64,000 bases of DNA. Origin: Anabaena sp. UHCC 0187 (GTDB lineage: Bacteria; Cyanobacteriota; Cyanobacteriia; Cyanobacteriales; Nostocaceae). A model generated the notes under the pieces. It was not told the origin of the DNA, made no database searches, and saw nothing but the letters and a program-made list of their open reading frames with translations. Where the stretch lies: positions 121,307 through 185,306 of the forward strand of contig NZ_VILB01000013.1 in the NCBI RefSeq assembly GCF_009712035.1, read 5' to 3'. This document shows, piece after piece, positions 38,616-47,188 of the stretch. The position numbers and the translations under genes are program-made. How positions within the stretch are numbered: position 1 is the stretch's first letter; every line of letters begins with the position of its first letter.

Positions 38616-39041
38616 TTATTCTTCTGCGTCTGATTCATCAGCACCATCATCTGACTGGGTTAATTGTTTGTCACCTTCACCAAGTTGAATTAAGTGAATA
38701 TGTTTGTAACCTAGTCTAATTTCAAATTCATCACCGGGCTTTAGGTTCATCGCTTTGGTGTAAGTTGCACCAATCACAATTTGACCATTTTGATGAACAC
38801 TAACCCGGTATGTCGGTTCGCGGCCACGTCCATCTTTTGGTGCTTCTGGGCTGAGGGGAATGCCTCTAGCTGACAGCAAAGCATCATAAAAGTCTGTTAA
38901 ATTAACGCGAACCTGGCTATTTTTAGTAACGGTGTAATAACCACATTGCTTTGCTCTTTCCCGACGTGGTAAAGTGGAAAGTTCTTTAACTTTCGCCAGT
39001 AATGTTTTTCCAGTTAATGGGGCAGTTGCAGTTTCAGTCAT
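38616..39041 (-). CDS. calA: Cyanobacterial AbrB-like transcription regulator, CalA type
   Basis: The 141-residue protein matches the cyAbrB family: LTGKTLLAKVKEL, RRERAKQCGYYT, FYDALLSARG, GRGREPTYRVSV and an AbrB-like swapped-hairpin segment GQIVIGATYTKAMNLKPGDEFEI. The N-terminus MTETATAPLTGK and RERAKQCGYYTV suggest the cyAbrB1 (CalA) branch rather than cyAbrB2. CalA binds promoters of hydrogenase and superoxide dismutase genes in Anabaena and is probably essential. The acidic tail ends DESDAEE. A dispersed repeat lies at 39074-39098, just upstream of the start. Confidence 0.82.
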   Translation of the reverse strand: MTETATAPLTGKTLLAKVKELSTLPRRERAKQCGYYTVTKNSQVRVNLTDFYDALLSARGIPLSPEAPKDGRGREPTYRVSVHQNGQIVIGATYTKAMNLKPGDEFEIRLGYKHIHLIQLGEGDKQLTQSDDGADESDAEE

Positions 39042-39073
39042 TATGCTCTAATTTTCCTTAATCTCTTCAAATT

Positions 39074-39098
39074 GATAGCGTAGCATGGCGTTAGCCAT
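39074..39098. repeat. Dispersed palindromic repeat upstream of calA
   Basis: GATAGCGTAGCATGGCGTTAGCCAT, counted in parts: GATAGCGTAGC then ATGGC-GTTA-GCCAT. Same family as 7510-7537. Confidence 0.6.
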
Positions 39099-39401
39099 TT
39101 AAAAATTTTCTTGTGAGTCTAGTATTGAGCAATCAGCGCAACTGGACTTCAGAAATAAACAAAACATGAGGGTGATGGGTGAATTCCTGCTGATATGGAA
39201 GCAACCAGTGAATCTATTATAGTTATCTATAATAGGTTTCTAAGTCATAGTTACCACAAACATTTATTTCAGTAATTTTACTACGCTTTTAACCATCATT
39301 GGCCATCAGAAATTAAATTATTTTCTCTTTGGGCGCTGTTGTATCGGTGTAACTTCAAGCCACCTTTACAAATCAGGTTAGTTCTACTCCAAAAAAGTTA
39401 A

Positions 39402-39442
39402 GGCAGTCCGGTCTTGGGGTTTCCCCAAATAGAGAAACTGCC
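39402..39442. repeat. Nested hairpin GGCAGT/ACTGCC with TTGGGG/CCCCAA core
   Basis: The outer stem 39402-39407/39437-39442 and the inner stem 39414-39419/39423-39428 are both perfect. I take it as a dispersed palindrome or a folded RNA; its orientation is unknown. Confidence 0.5.
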
Positions 39443-40325
39443 GCGTAGAGCCAATAAATTACAGGTTTTTCACATTCACTGCTAATCTTACTTGCTTTTG
39501 AGTTATCGGTTTGCACCTAATTCTCATCTTTAGCTGAAGATAGCATAGTATTTGTATGTGGTCTAACGGACATACACCCTTTTATTCTGCCAGTAGAGAC
39601 ATGAATTTTCCAGTCTCTACATTACGAGTAAACTTAGAAGTGTTAGTCGTGCTTATGCGGCTATTGTTTCTAATTTTGTTAGTTCGTAATTTTCTATTAA
39701 ATACTAGCATGAAATAATAATAGCAAAATATTTTTTGAATTTAAAATTCATATTTCAGTTAAATTTTGATCTCACGCGCTGGAGTTGAGGAGGTAAAATG
39801 CAGTAGAGATTTTCCCAAGGCTTCATACTGTCATGAGGAGAATGTCAAGACTTTTATAAAAGTTAATCTGATTTCCACTAGCTTTCTTGGAGTGAATCAG
39901 TTAAATTCTACAGTTTCTATGGCTTCTCTACGCCAGCTATCAGTGACTAGAAACGAGAAACAGGGTGGAAAATCCCCATTCCATTATTGATCATCGTCAG
40001 ATTTAAAGCTCTGATTAGATTATCTACGTCTGTCTAGGGGAAGAATAAATTTACCACATCTATTGGGTATTTGATAGCCATGAGGAAAGATATTCACTGG
40101 CTTTAACACTTCTATATATTTAAGGATGTAGAATTTTGATAACTAGGGCTTGACGAAAGAAGTCTTAAGTGTAAAGGATCAAGAGTGAAGGCTGCGGTTA
40201 AGTCAAGCATAAGAGAAAATGTATTTTTATACTTCATGCTTTGGACTTCATCCCTCCCTAGCTTCATGATTTTGAGGTGGGTAAGGCAGAGAGAAGATTT
40301 GAACCCAAGATTTGGATTGATAATA

Positions 40326-41321
40326 ATGGAAGTTATTTTTAAAATTACTCGACAACAAGAAAATTCTCACCCTGTTTTCAAATCCTACGTTTTGGAGGTA
40401 GAACCAGGGAATACTATCCTGGATTGTCTCAATCAGATTAAGTGGGAACAAGATGGAACTTTAGCATTTCGCAAAAATTGCCGCAATACAATTTGTGGTA
40501 GTTGTGCTGTGCGGATTAATGGGCGTTCTGCTTTGGCTTGTAAGGAAAATGTGGGCAGTGAACTGGCTAGACTGGAGAAAATATCATCATTTGCAAATCA
40601 GTCTCAGGCTACTCCAGAAATTACAGTTGCACCTTTGGGGAATATGCCTGTAATTAAAGATTTGGTTGTGGATATGAATGGTTTTTGGAATAATTTGGAA
40701 AAAGTTGCCCCTTATGTGAGTACAGCAAGTAGACAAGTTCCCGAAAGAGAGTTCTTACAAACGCCACAAGAGCGATCGCTCCTTGATCAAACGGGCAATT
40801 GTATTATGTGTGGAGCTTGTTATTCTGAATGTAATGCTCTGGAAGTCAATCCTGACTTTGTTGGTCCCCATGCCTTAGCTAAAGCCTATCGCATGGTGGC
40901 AGATTCCCGCGATAGTGACACAGAAGAACGATTAGAAAACTATAGCGCAGGAACTCAAGGAGTTTGGGGTTGTACTCGTTGTCTTTATTGTGATTCGGTT
41001 TGTCCCATGGAAGTTGCCCCATTAGAGCAAATTACCAAAATTAAACAGGAAATTCTGGAACGCAAAGAAGCGAGTGATAGTCGCTCAATTCGTCACCGCA
41101 AAGTTTTAATAGACTTAGTAAAACAAGGTGGTTGGATTGATGAACGTCAATTTGGGATTCAAGTAGTTGGTAATTATTTCCGCGATTTGCAAGGTTTACT
41201 CAGTCTTGCACCTTTAGGTTTACGAATGCTAGTTAAAGGCAAATTTCCCCTTTCCTTTGAACCATCTGAAGGAACTCAGGAAGTGCGATCGCTCATCGAA
41301 TCTGTACAAAATACTGATTAA
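40326..41321 (+). CDS. sdhB: Succinate dehydrogenase/fumarate reductase iron-sulfur subunit
   Basis: ATG 40326 (MEVIFKITRQQENSH) gives 331 residues; upstream codons back to 40185 have no family match. A plant-type 2Fe-2S site is present (RNTICGSCAVRING with a following CKE), as are the 4Fe-4S and 3Fe-4S cysteine clusters (CIMCGACYSECNA and CTRCLYCDSVCPMEV). SdhB passes electrons from the flavoprotein to quinone in the thylakoid or plasma membrane. It is longer than the classical 240-residue form because of a C-terminal extension seen in cyanobacterial SdhB. sdhA is not nearby, as is common in cyanobacteria. Confidence 0.93.
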   Translation: MEVIFKITRQQENSHPVFKSYVLEVEPGNTILDCLNQIKWEQDGTLAFRKNCRNTICGSCAVRINGRSALACKENVGSELARLEKISSFANQSQATPEITVAPLGNMPVIKDLVVDMNGFWNNLEKVAPYVSTASRQVPEREFLQTPQERSLLDQTGNCIMCGACYSECNALEVNPDFVGPHALAKAYRMVADSRDSDTEERLENYSAGTQGVWGCTRCLYCDSVCPMEVAPLEQITKIKQEILERKEASDSRSIRHRKVLIDLVKQGGWIDERQFGIQVVGNYFRDLQGLLSLAPLGLRMLVKGKFPLSFEPSEGTQEVRSLIESVQNTD

Positions 41322-41395
41322 TTGATTCTATATTCTGGGCGCAGGCCTTGCGTCCATACTTGACTCTTTATTCTTCCTTCCTTCTTCTTTCTTTT

Positions 41396-41422
41396 CTCCT
41401 GACTCCTGACTCCTGACTCCTT
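41396..41422. repeat. CTCCTGA heptamer array
   Basis: About 3.8 units of CTCCTGA end two bases from the stop codon of the convergent lipoprotein gene. The same unit occurs at 19163-19188. Confidence 0.8.
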
Positions 41423-41424
41423 GA

Positions 41425-41949
41425 TTAACTTGGATCTTGAGGAATATTCAATTTTCGCCCAAACCGGTCATAAACTAAAACATCCCATTGTCCATTATTG
41501 CTATATTCAAACGCAATTCTACTACCATCAGCACTAATAGTAGGATTGCGGACTTCTCCTTGGATATCACCGGCTAAATTCCGTGATTGACGGACATCTC
41601 GATCATAAAAAACAATTTGTGTTCGTCCTTGACGACTAGCAGCAAAAACAATAAATTTACCATTATCAGAAGCCGCAGGATGAGAAGCAATCGTATCAAA
41701 GGAATTTAAACCAGGTAAATCTACCAAATTCCGAGTCACCGTATCAAACATATATACATCTTGACTCCCTCTGCGATCGCTCGTAAACACCATATATCTC
41801 CCCGAAATTTGCGGATTTAATTCCGACGAAAAACTATTAAGACTCCTACCCCCTGAATCAAAGGGATAACTGAGTAAACGCGGATAGCCAAAACACCCAG
41901 TTAATAGAGTTGAGCAGAAAATTAAAATAATTGATAATTTATAATTCAT
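41425..41949 (-). CDS. TolB-like beta-propeller lipoprotein
   Basis: This 174-residue protein starts with a lipoprotein signal (LSIILIFCSTLLTGC, lipobox LTGC) and is therefore exported and lipid-anchored. Three WD40-like PD40/TolB blades are visible: SGRYMVFTSDRRGSQDVYMFD, DNGKFIVFAASRQGRTQIVFY, and DGSRIAFEYSNNGQWDVLVYD. Three blades are too few for a closed propeller, so it may pair with the paralogue encoded just upstream (42072). No Tol-Pal partners are near. Confidence 0.78.
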   Translation of the reverse strand: MNYKLSIILIFCSTLLTGCFGYPRLLSYPFDSGGRSLNSFSSELNPQISGRYMVFTSDRRGSQDVYMFDTVTRNLVDLPGLNSFDTIASHPAASDNGKFIVFAASRQGRTQIVFYDRDVRQSRNLAGDIQGEVRNPTISADGSRIAFEYSNNGQWDVLVYDRFGRKLNIPQDPS

Positions 41950-42021
41950 TTAGAAATGAGGAACAAGGAACAAAAGCCAAAAGCGTTAATAAATCAATTA
42001 ATTACCAATTATCAATTACCA

Positions 42022-42062
42022 ATCCTGTTAATCCTTAAATCCTGGACATCCTGATTCTGACA
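42022..42062. repeat. Dispersed repeat, ATCCTGTTAATCCTTAAATC type
   Basis: This copy lies between the two TolB-like genes. Related copies occur at 47971-48128 (opposite orientation, twice) and 48231-48271. Confidence 0.7.
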
Positions 42063-42071
42063 ATATAAATT

Positions 42072-42656
42072 TTAATTGATATTCACCGTTGCACCATTAG
42101 GAATATCTAACTCAATAGTTGGACCTCTATCGAGAACTTCAATATCCCATTGTCCACGACTAGCGGATTCAAAGGCAATATAACGCCCGTCAGGACTAAT
42201 AGTAGGATTTCTCACCCACCCACGAAAGGTCGGAGTCAGAATTTGTGAATTTTGCGAAGCCCGATCATAGAGTGCTACAACTGGTCTACCTTGATCACTG
42301 GTAATATAACAAATATAGCGTCCTGTATAACTCAAACTAGGACTTTCCGCAATTACCGATTGTCGGTTTAAGCCCGGTGTGGGAATAAAACTTTGATTTT
42401 CTAAATCGTATACCAACAACTGCTGATGACGAGAACGATTGGAGATAAACGCCAAAAAACGGCCATTTCCACTGATTGACGGTTGTTCCTCAGTATATCG
42501 GCTATTCAGAGAAGTTACTCCCATCGGGATATTATCAGCAGCACAAGATATTAGTAAACTTGTCAAACCAAAAATTAGGCTCCAATAAATAGACTTTTGG
42601 AGCCAGAAGCTAGGTGTAAATGTTTTCACATTACTGTTTTCCGTCGTCCACCCCAA
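42072..42656 (-). CDS. TolB-like beta-propeller lipoprotein, paralogue
   Basis: The product is 194 residues from TTG 42656, or 185 from GTG 42629 (MKTFTPSFWLQKSIYW), which gives a more normal lipoprotein signal ending LLISC. The three blades align with those of the neighbour: NGRFLAFISNRSRHQQLLVYD, TGRYICYITSDQGRPVVALYD, and DGRYIAFESASRGQWDIEVLD. It lies only five bases behind the ycf66 stop, so the three genes probably form one transcript. The function is unknown; membership of a psbX-ycf66 transcript hints at thylakoid or envelope upkeep, which is inference. Confidence 0.78.
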   Translation of the reverse strand: MGWTTENSNVKTFTPSFWLQKSIYWSLIFGLTSLLISCAADNIPMGVTSLNSRYTEEQPSISGNGRFLAFISNRSRHQQLLVYDLENQSFIPTPGLNRQSVIAESPSLSYTGRYICYITSDQGRPVVALYDRASQNSQILTPTFRGWVRNPTISPDGRYIAFESASRGQWDIEVLDRGPTIELDIPNGATVNIN

Positions 42657-42661
42657 ATGTT

Positions 42662-43609
42662 CTAAATGTCATCATCAAAATCGGAATTATCTGGCTCATT
42701 ATTGGGCTTATTAATGGGATTGTATGGTACATAATCCGTTGGTATAGCCTCATCATCATCCTGTCTTCTCGGAGGAACTGAGTCTCTGGGAGGACGACGT
42801 TTTCTGGGTCTAGGAGTAGGAGCAACATCATCCTCACGGCTTTCTGGGCGTTGGGGGCGATTATTACCGCTATTACTGTTATTACCGCTATTATTGCGAC
42901 GTGGTGGTTTTCTTACCTCATCTTGGGAATTTGAACTTTCCCAATCATCAACTTGTCTAGGAGCAGAACCCCAATTTTCATCTTCATAACTATCACTGGG
43001 ACGACTGACTGAACGCCCGGAATTAGGACGACGCTTTCTTTCTCCTGAATCTGGTCTTTCCCTGTTCCGTGGGTTTTGTGAACTGCGTGGTGCTTGATTT
43101 TCGTAATAGTCATCACGGGGAGAACGTTCATCTCGACTACCGCGAATTCTTGGACGTTGAGGAGCTTCTTCCTCTTCTTCATAAGGTAGCGGTTCTAAAT
43201 CTGCATCCATCTCAGCTTGATAATTGCGGCGCTCAGAATAAGAATATTTTCTGCTGACTTCGCGCTCATCATCCACAATGGGAGTATTGCGTTTAGCTTG
43301 TTGAGTAGCGATACTCCGCAGACGAATACTTTCAACCGCAAAAAATACCGTAGAACCGACCAAAAGCAACTGACCAAATTGTAAAATTGGATCAAGTCGC
43401 CATCCTTGGAAGACAAGAATAAACCCGCATAATAAGCCAACCGCTGCAAAAAAGATGTCTTGGTCTCTTGACAGTTCTGGCCGGACAGTCCGAAGAAAGT
43501 ACAGTGCTGCTCCAGCTACAGCCAGGAAAATTCCCAGAATACTGGCTGAGTTCGCTCCAAAATTTACCTGAGCTAAAACACTGGCTGAGTTCAGCCCAAA
43601 ATTAACCAT
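42662..43609 (-). CDS. ycf66: Ycf66 family membrane protein
   Basis: The N-terminal third carries three membrane helices (LGIFLAVAGAALYFLR, DIFFAAVGLLCGFILVF, LLLVGSTVFFAVESIRLR), matching chloroplast and cyanobacterial Ycf66. The remaining 200 residues are highly charged and disordered, rich in Arg, Asp, Pro, Ser and Asn, and end acidic (NSDFDDDI). Residues 2-14 and 15-27 are a 13-residue tandem duplication (VNFGLNSASVLAQ / VNFGANSASILGI). Its role is unknown; conservation with plastids points to photosynthesis. It lies 158 bases from psbX on the same strand. Confidence 0.85.
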   Translation of the reverse strand: MVNFGLNSASVLAQVNFGANSASILGIFLAVAGAALYFLRTVRPELSRDQDIFFAAVGLLCGFILVFQGWRLDPILQFGQLLLVGSTVFFAVESIRLRSIATQQAKRNTPIVDDEREVSRKYSYSERRNYQAEMDADLEPLPYEEEEEAPQRPRIRGSRDERSPRDDYYENQAPRSSQNPRNRERPDSGERKRRPNSGRSVSRPSDSYEDENWGSAPRQVDDWESSNSQDEVRKPPRRNNSGNNSNSGNNRPQRPESREDDVAPTPRPRKRRPPRDSVPPRRQDDDEAIPTDYVPYNPINKPNNEPDNSDFDDDI

Positions 43610-43767
43610 TGGCGTTTTCCTAATATCAAATCTATATTAACGAGTTACACTTACTATCACTATTTTAACCAGTCATAATATTGTAGAAGCAGAATACTGG
43701 AGTCCAGAAATTCGGGAGAAAGGAGAAGAAAGCAGAAAATTCTTCCCCAGTCCCCAATCCCTAAGAA

Positions 43768-43887
43768 TTAAAAACGTTGGATTTTATCTTTTTGGCTAAT
43801 GAAAATTAGACCAACAGTAGCAGGGATAACAACAATCGCAGTACCCCAAACCAGACTCCAAAGAAAATTTGCTAAAGAGGGTGTCAT
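43768..43887 (-). CDS. psbX: Photosystem II protein PsbX (39 aa)
   Basis: A short frame encodes MTPSLANFLWSLVWGTAI, then VVIPATVGLIFISQKDKIQRF. This matches cyanobacterial PsbX in length, its single membrane helix and the conserved MTPSLANF and ISQKDK. PsbX is a single-span subunit near cytochrome b559 in photosystem II and helps QB-site quinone turnover. AAGGTTGAG precedes the ATG. It heads the gene row psbX-ycf66-two lipoproteins. Confidence 0.95.
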   Translation of the reverse strand: MTPSLANFLWSLVWGTAIVVIPATVGLIFISQKDKIQRF

Positions 43888-44140
43888 AGTTCTCAACCTT
43901 TTATTACACAGTTTATCCTTATCTTAATCTTGGATTACTTTCTTGAAAAGTAGAACAGGATTATCTATCTAACTTGGTATCTACTTGATGGATGATCCCA
44001 AGTCAATAACTTTGTTTTTCCATTCTCACAATAAAATGGCACTATTTAGTTAAAATTGAAGAAAGAATGCGTTACAAAACTTAAAGTTTCTCAACTTAGG
44101 CATAAGTTGAGGATGTTCTCACAAATATTAGCTAAACAAA

Positions 44141-44428
44141 ATGACTGGTGTTAACTTGACTACTTGGATTCTTGGCCCCTTTTTGGGAGTGATGACGTTT
44201 TTATTTATTTTCCGCATTATTCTGACGTGGTATCCCCAATTCCATCTCAATCGTTTGCCTTTTAGTCTTATCGCTTGGCCGACTGAACCCTTTTTAATCC
44301 CGTTGCGGAAGTTTGTACAACCCATTGGTGGTGTAGATATTACCCCGATTATTTGGGTAGGGATTTTTAGTTTTATCCGAGAAATTTTACTAGGTCAGCA
44401 AGGGTTACTGACTATGTTATATAGGTAA
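44141..44428 (+). CDS. YggT/Ycf19 family membrane protein
   Basis: This 95-residue protein has two hydrophobic helices (LGPFLGVMTFLFIFRIILTWYP and PIIWVGIFSFIREILLG) flanking the conserved P-x-x-P-x-(R/K) loop (TEPFLIPLRKFVQPIGGVD). YggT/Ycf19/CCB3 proteins are linked to thylakoid biogenesis, nucleoid partitioning or cytochrome b6 maturation in plastids and cyanobacteria. It is divergent from psbX. Its stop codon runs directly into a heptamer array. Confidence 0.9.
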   Translation: MTGVNLTTWILGPFLGVMTFLFIFRIILTWYPQFHLNRLPFSLIAWPTEPFLIPLRKFVQPIGGVDITPIIWVGIFSFIREILLGQQGLLTMLYR

Positions 44429-44557
44429 TGGGTAATGGGTAATGGGTAATAGTTTTTTCCAATCACCAATCACCAATTACCAATCACCAATCACCAATCA
44501 CCAATCACCAATTACCAATCACCAATTACCAATCACCAATTACCAATCACCAATTAC
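44424..44557. repeat. Heptamer arrays overlapping the accC stop codon
   Basis: Four GGTAATG units (44424-44451) are followed by about 14 units of CAATCAC/CAATTAC (44459-44557). The final CAATTAC contains the TTA (44554-44556) that is the complement of the accC stop codon. Confidence 0.92.
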
Positions 44558-45900
44558 TGCATTTTCATATCCTGAACAAAGCTGGTGTAAATATTACCCT
44601 GCAAAAATTGGGAGTTTTCCATGATTTTTTGATGAAAGGGAATGGTTGTCGGGACTCCAGTAATGGCACATTCTCGCAATGCGCGTTTCATGCGGGTAAT
44701 GGCTGTAGCTCGGTCTGGTCCCCAAACAATTAATTTACCAATCAGGGAGTCGTAATAAGGGGGAATGTTGTAATCTGTGTATACGTGGGAATCAATCCGC
44801 ACCCCTGGTCCTCCAGGTGGTAGATAACCAGTAATTTTACCGGGGGCTGGGCGAAAATCATGATCTGGATCTTCGGCGTTAATGCGACATTCAATGGAAT
44901 GACCTCTGAGAACCACTTCTTTTTGTGTCAGATTGAGTCTTTCTCCTTGAGCAATGCGAATTTGTTCAACTACTAAATCTATACCAGTAATCATCTCTGT
45001 AACTGGATGCTCAACTTGTATGCGGGTATTCATTTCCATGAAATAGAACTTACCGAATTTGTCTAAGAGAAATTCGATAGTTCCAGCGCCGCTGTAGTTA
45101 ATAGACTGGGCAGCTTTGACGGCTGCTTTGCCCATTTTTTGCCGTAAATCTGGATCAAGAGCCGGACTAGGGGCTTCTTCTAGGAGTTTTTGGTTACGAC
45201 GCTGAATTGAACAATCTCTTTCACCTAAATGGATCACGTTGCCGTAATTATCCGCTAAAATCTGAAATTCAATGTGACGGGGACGTTCAATAAATTTTTC
45301 TATATAAACGCCTGAATTACCAAAAGCTGCTCCTGCTTCCCCTTGAGCCGCGAGGAATAGTCTCACAAATTCATCTTCGGAGCGGACAAGCCGCATTCCT
45401 CTACCACCACCACCGGCGGTAGCTTTAATCATTACAGGATAACCAATTTTTTGAGCGATCGCTAATCCTTCTGCTTCTGATTCTACTAACCCTTCACTAC
45501 CGGGAACTGTGGGAACACCAGCTTTTTGCATGGTTTCTTTAGCAGTGGACTTGTCCCCCATTAATCTGATAGATTCGGGAGTAGGCCCAATAAAAGCAAG
45601 ATGATGGTCTGCACAAATTTCGGCAAATCTGGCATTCTCTGATAAAAAACCATACCCTGGATGGATGGCACTGGCATTGCGCGTTAATGCAGCAGCAATA
45701 ATGTTGGGAATGTTCAAATAACTTTTACTGCTGGCAGGTTCACCAATACAAACGGCTTCATCTGCAAGTTGGACGTGCAGCGCGTTTCTGTCAACAGTGG
45801 AGTGAACAGCAACTGTGGCAATTCCCATTTCTTCACAGGCACGGAGAATGCGAAGGGCTATTTCTCCTCGATTGGCAATTAATATTTTATCAAATTTCAT
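44554..45900 (-). CDS. accC: Biotin carboxylase subunit of acetyl-CoA carboxylase
   Basis: This 448-residue ATP-grasp enzyme starts [24 protein letters not shown]. It has the ATP-binding loop [11 protein letters not shown], the EAPSPALDP region, [26 protein letters not shown] (catalytic Glu/Asn/Arg), and the C-terminal [15 protein letters not shown]. It carboxylates biotin on AccB, feeding the first committed step of fatty-acid synthesis. It stands alone, as is usual in cyanobacteria. Its stop codon lies within a tandem heptamer array. Confidence 0.97.
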   Translation of the reverse strand: MKFDKILIANRGEIALRILRACEEMGIATVAVHSTVDRNALHVQLADEAVCIGEPASSKSYLNIPNIIAAALTRNASAIHPGYGFLSENARFAEICADHHLAFIGPTPESIRLMGDKSTAKETMQKAGVPTVPGSEGLVESEAEGLAIAQKIGYPVMIKATAGGGGRGMRLVRSEDEFVRLFLAAQGEAGAAFGNSGVYIEKFIERPRHIEFQILADNYGNVIHLGERDCSIQRRNQKLLEEAPSPALDPDLRQKMGKAAVKAAQSINYSGAGTIEFLLDKFGKFYFMEMNTRIQVEHPVTEMITGIDLVVEQIRIAQGERLNLTQKEVVLRGHSIECRINAEDPDHDFRPAPGKITGYLPPGGPGVRIDSHVYTDYNIPPYYDSLIGKLIVWGPDRATAITRMKRALRECAITGVPTTIPFHQKIMENSQFLQGNIYTSFVQDMKMQ

Positions 45901-46129
45901 TTTCGAGTTGCGATATCAGTACCAGTAGATTGACATTTTCTCCTATCCTGTTGACATAAAGCGGTTGCATTACTGCAAATCGTGACAGGAGATTCCCAAA
46001 CCTCATTCTTAGCAGACTATTGGATTATGTGGCATCTTTGCTAGACCTCTTAATATGACTTGTGCTGTAACTATATTTCTGTTAGTCTCATACCCATTCA
46101 AAAAATATTTGGGAAATATTGGAAAAATA

Positions 46130-46160
46130 TTGTATTTGAGAGATTTTTTTATGTTATACT
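46130..46160 (+). promoter_or_regulatory. Predicted promoter of tRNA-Leu
   Basis: TTGTAT (46130-46135) and an extended -10, TGT-TATACT (46152-46160), with a 19-base spacer. Transcription would start about 14 bases before the tRNA. Confidence 0.5.
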
Positions 46161-46180
46161 GCAATCTGTGTTCAAACCGC

Positions 46181-46263
46181 GCGGATGTGGCGGAATTGGT
46201 ATACGCGCACGCTTGAGGTGCGTGTGGGCATAGCCCTTGCGAGTTCGAGTCTCGCCATCCGCA
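46181..46263 (+). tRNA. tRNA-Leu(GAG)
   Basis: The acceptor arms GCGGATG and CATCCGC pair fully. The anticodon stem CACGC/GCGTG frames the loop TTGAGGT, with anticodon GAG at 46215-46217. A long variable arm (TGGGCATAGCCC region) and the T arm GCGAG-TTCGAGT-CTCGC complete a class II leucine tRNA. It reads CUC and CUU codons. No CCA is encoded; A46263 is the discriminator base. Confidence 0.97.
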
Positions 46264-46278
46264 TTTTTGAATATAAAT

Positions 46279-46319
46279 AACCCGCTGTTATGTCAGAAAC
46301 ATGATTATAGCAGCGGGTT
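46279..46319 (+). terminator. Terminator after tRNA-Leu
   Basis: AACCCGCTG (46279-46287) pairs with CAGCGGGTT (46311-46319), and a TACATTTTTTG run follows. Confidence 0.75.
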
Positions 46320-46425
46320 TACATTTTTTGATCAAAATCTATATTTTTGATTCTTTGCCAGCGTCCCTAATGATGCTGGTTTTTGTGCTATTGATAGAAA
46401 TATATATAAATTTTTGTAAAGAACA

Positions 46426-47040
46426 TTGACTACTACTTTTAATTCCACAAATGACTTAATCCTACCCAGTCCTTGGCATTGTCTAACTCCCATTTGGGAA
46501 GGTGGGGAGGAAGTTGTTAAACGCGGTTTACCTCATACTCAGTTAGCACCAACTTGGCAATTATTACTTTTGGGTGATGGTTCTCCGACTCGGCACGTCC
46601 AACTACTTACGGGTGAACCAACTGAGGTAGATGTGATTGATATGTCAGCAATTGGCATGAGTTCCGATCATGCACCAGCTATGATGCAGATGCTACCAGG
46701 TCCAAGAGTGCGCCGACAGGTGTGGGTGCGAACTGCTTCTGGTCAGCGGTTATATTATGCTGCTTCTTGGTGGGAAGCAAGTCATGTAGATGAGTATTTA
46801 CAAAACAAGTCTTTACCAATTTGGGCAAGTTTAGCGCGGTTACGGACTGAATTATATAGAGATGTTCAAGGTATTTATTATGGTAACTCAGAAGCGTTAG
46901 AGTCGGGTTTTCAAGAAAAGGGGCCTTTTTGGGGTCGCCATTATTTGTTTTGGCATCATGGACAACCGCTGACTTTGATTTATGAGGTTTTCTCGCCTTT
47001 TTTAACTAAATATTTGGGTGCTATGAATTATGAAGGTTAA
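46426..47040 (+). CDS. Chorismate lyase (UbiC-like, Ycf21/DUF98 family)
   Basis: The 204-residue protein fits the cyanobacterial chorismate-pyruvate lyase that makes 4-hydroxybenzoate for plastoquinone: LLLGDGSPTRHVQLLTG, RVRRQVWVRTASGQRLYYAASWW, and RDVQGIYYG. The only upstream start is TTG at 46426; no ATG occurs before residue 73, so TTG is likely. Its last 14 codons and the 41 bases after the stop are duplicated, with changes, at 50112-50194. The intervening 3.1 kb appears to be an insertion. Confidence 0.82.
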   Translation: MTTTFNSTNDLILPSPWHCLTPIWEGGEEVVKRGLPHTQLAPTWQLLLLGDGSPTRHVQLLTGEPTEVDVIDMSAIGMSSDHAPAMMQMLPGPRVRRQVWVRTASGQRLYYAASWWEASHVDEYLQNKSLPIWASLARLRTELYRDVQGIYYGNSEALESGFQEKGPFWGRHYLFWHHGQPLTLIYEVFSPFLTKYLGAMNYEG

Positions 47041-47081
47041 TCTTGCCAATGACTAATCCCCAAAAGCAGATAGGATCAATG
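46999..47081 (+). repeat. Direct repeat, copy 1 (3' end of the chorismate lyase gene)
   Basis: About 83 bases match 50112-50194 with six or seven substitutions. The match covers the end of the coding sequence and 41 bases beyond the stop. Confidence 0.85.
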
Positions 47082-47188
47082 TTACATCTATAGCAGTTGC
47101 GGAAACTAATAGACTTTTAATGTCAAATTTGTGTCATAATCAACCCTAACTGGGGGGAAAATGACTTTTTGACTAAAGGGTGAGTCTA

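Larger units (their letters stand above)
39042..40325. other. 1.3-kb gene-free region between calA and sdhB with several hairpins
   Basis: No credible gene lies here; the 74-codon frame at 39766 lacks family features. Structured elements are: a repeat with an ATGGC-GTTA-GCCAT hairpin (39085-39098); a branched GGCAGT...TTGGGG/CCCCAA...ACTGCC structure (39402-39442); GTATGT/ACATAC followed by a T-rich run (39554-39575); and GTAGAGAC/GTCTCTAC (39593-39620). They could be parts of long leaders or of an unrecognised small RNA. Confidence 0.5.

Noticed and set aside
39766..39990. 74-codon open frame in the calA-sdhB gap
   Set aside because: Non-ATG start, no RBS, no recognisable domain, and composition like the surrounding non-coding DNA.
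40270..40320. tRNA-like GGGTTCAAATC on the minus strand upstream of sdhB
   Set aside because: The T-loop-like sequence lacks a paired T stem, and no acceptor or anticodon arm is present.
44442..44624. 60-codon plus-strand frame (SPITNHQ repeats)
   Set aside because: It is a translated CAATCAC heptamer array that overlaps accC.
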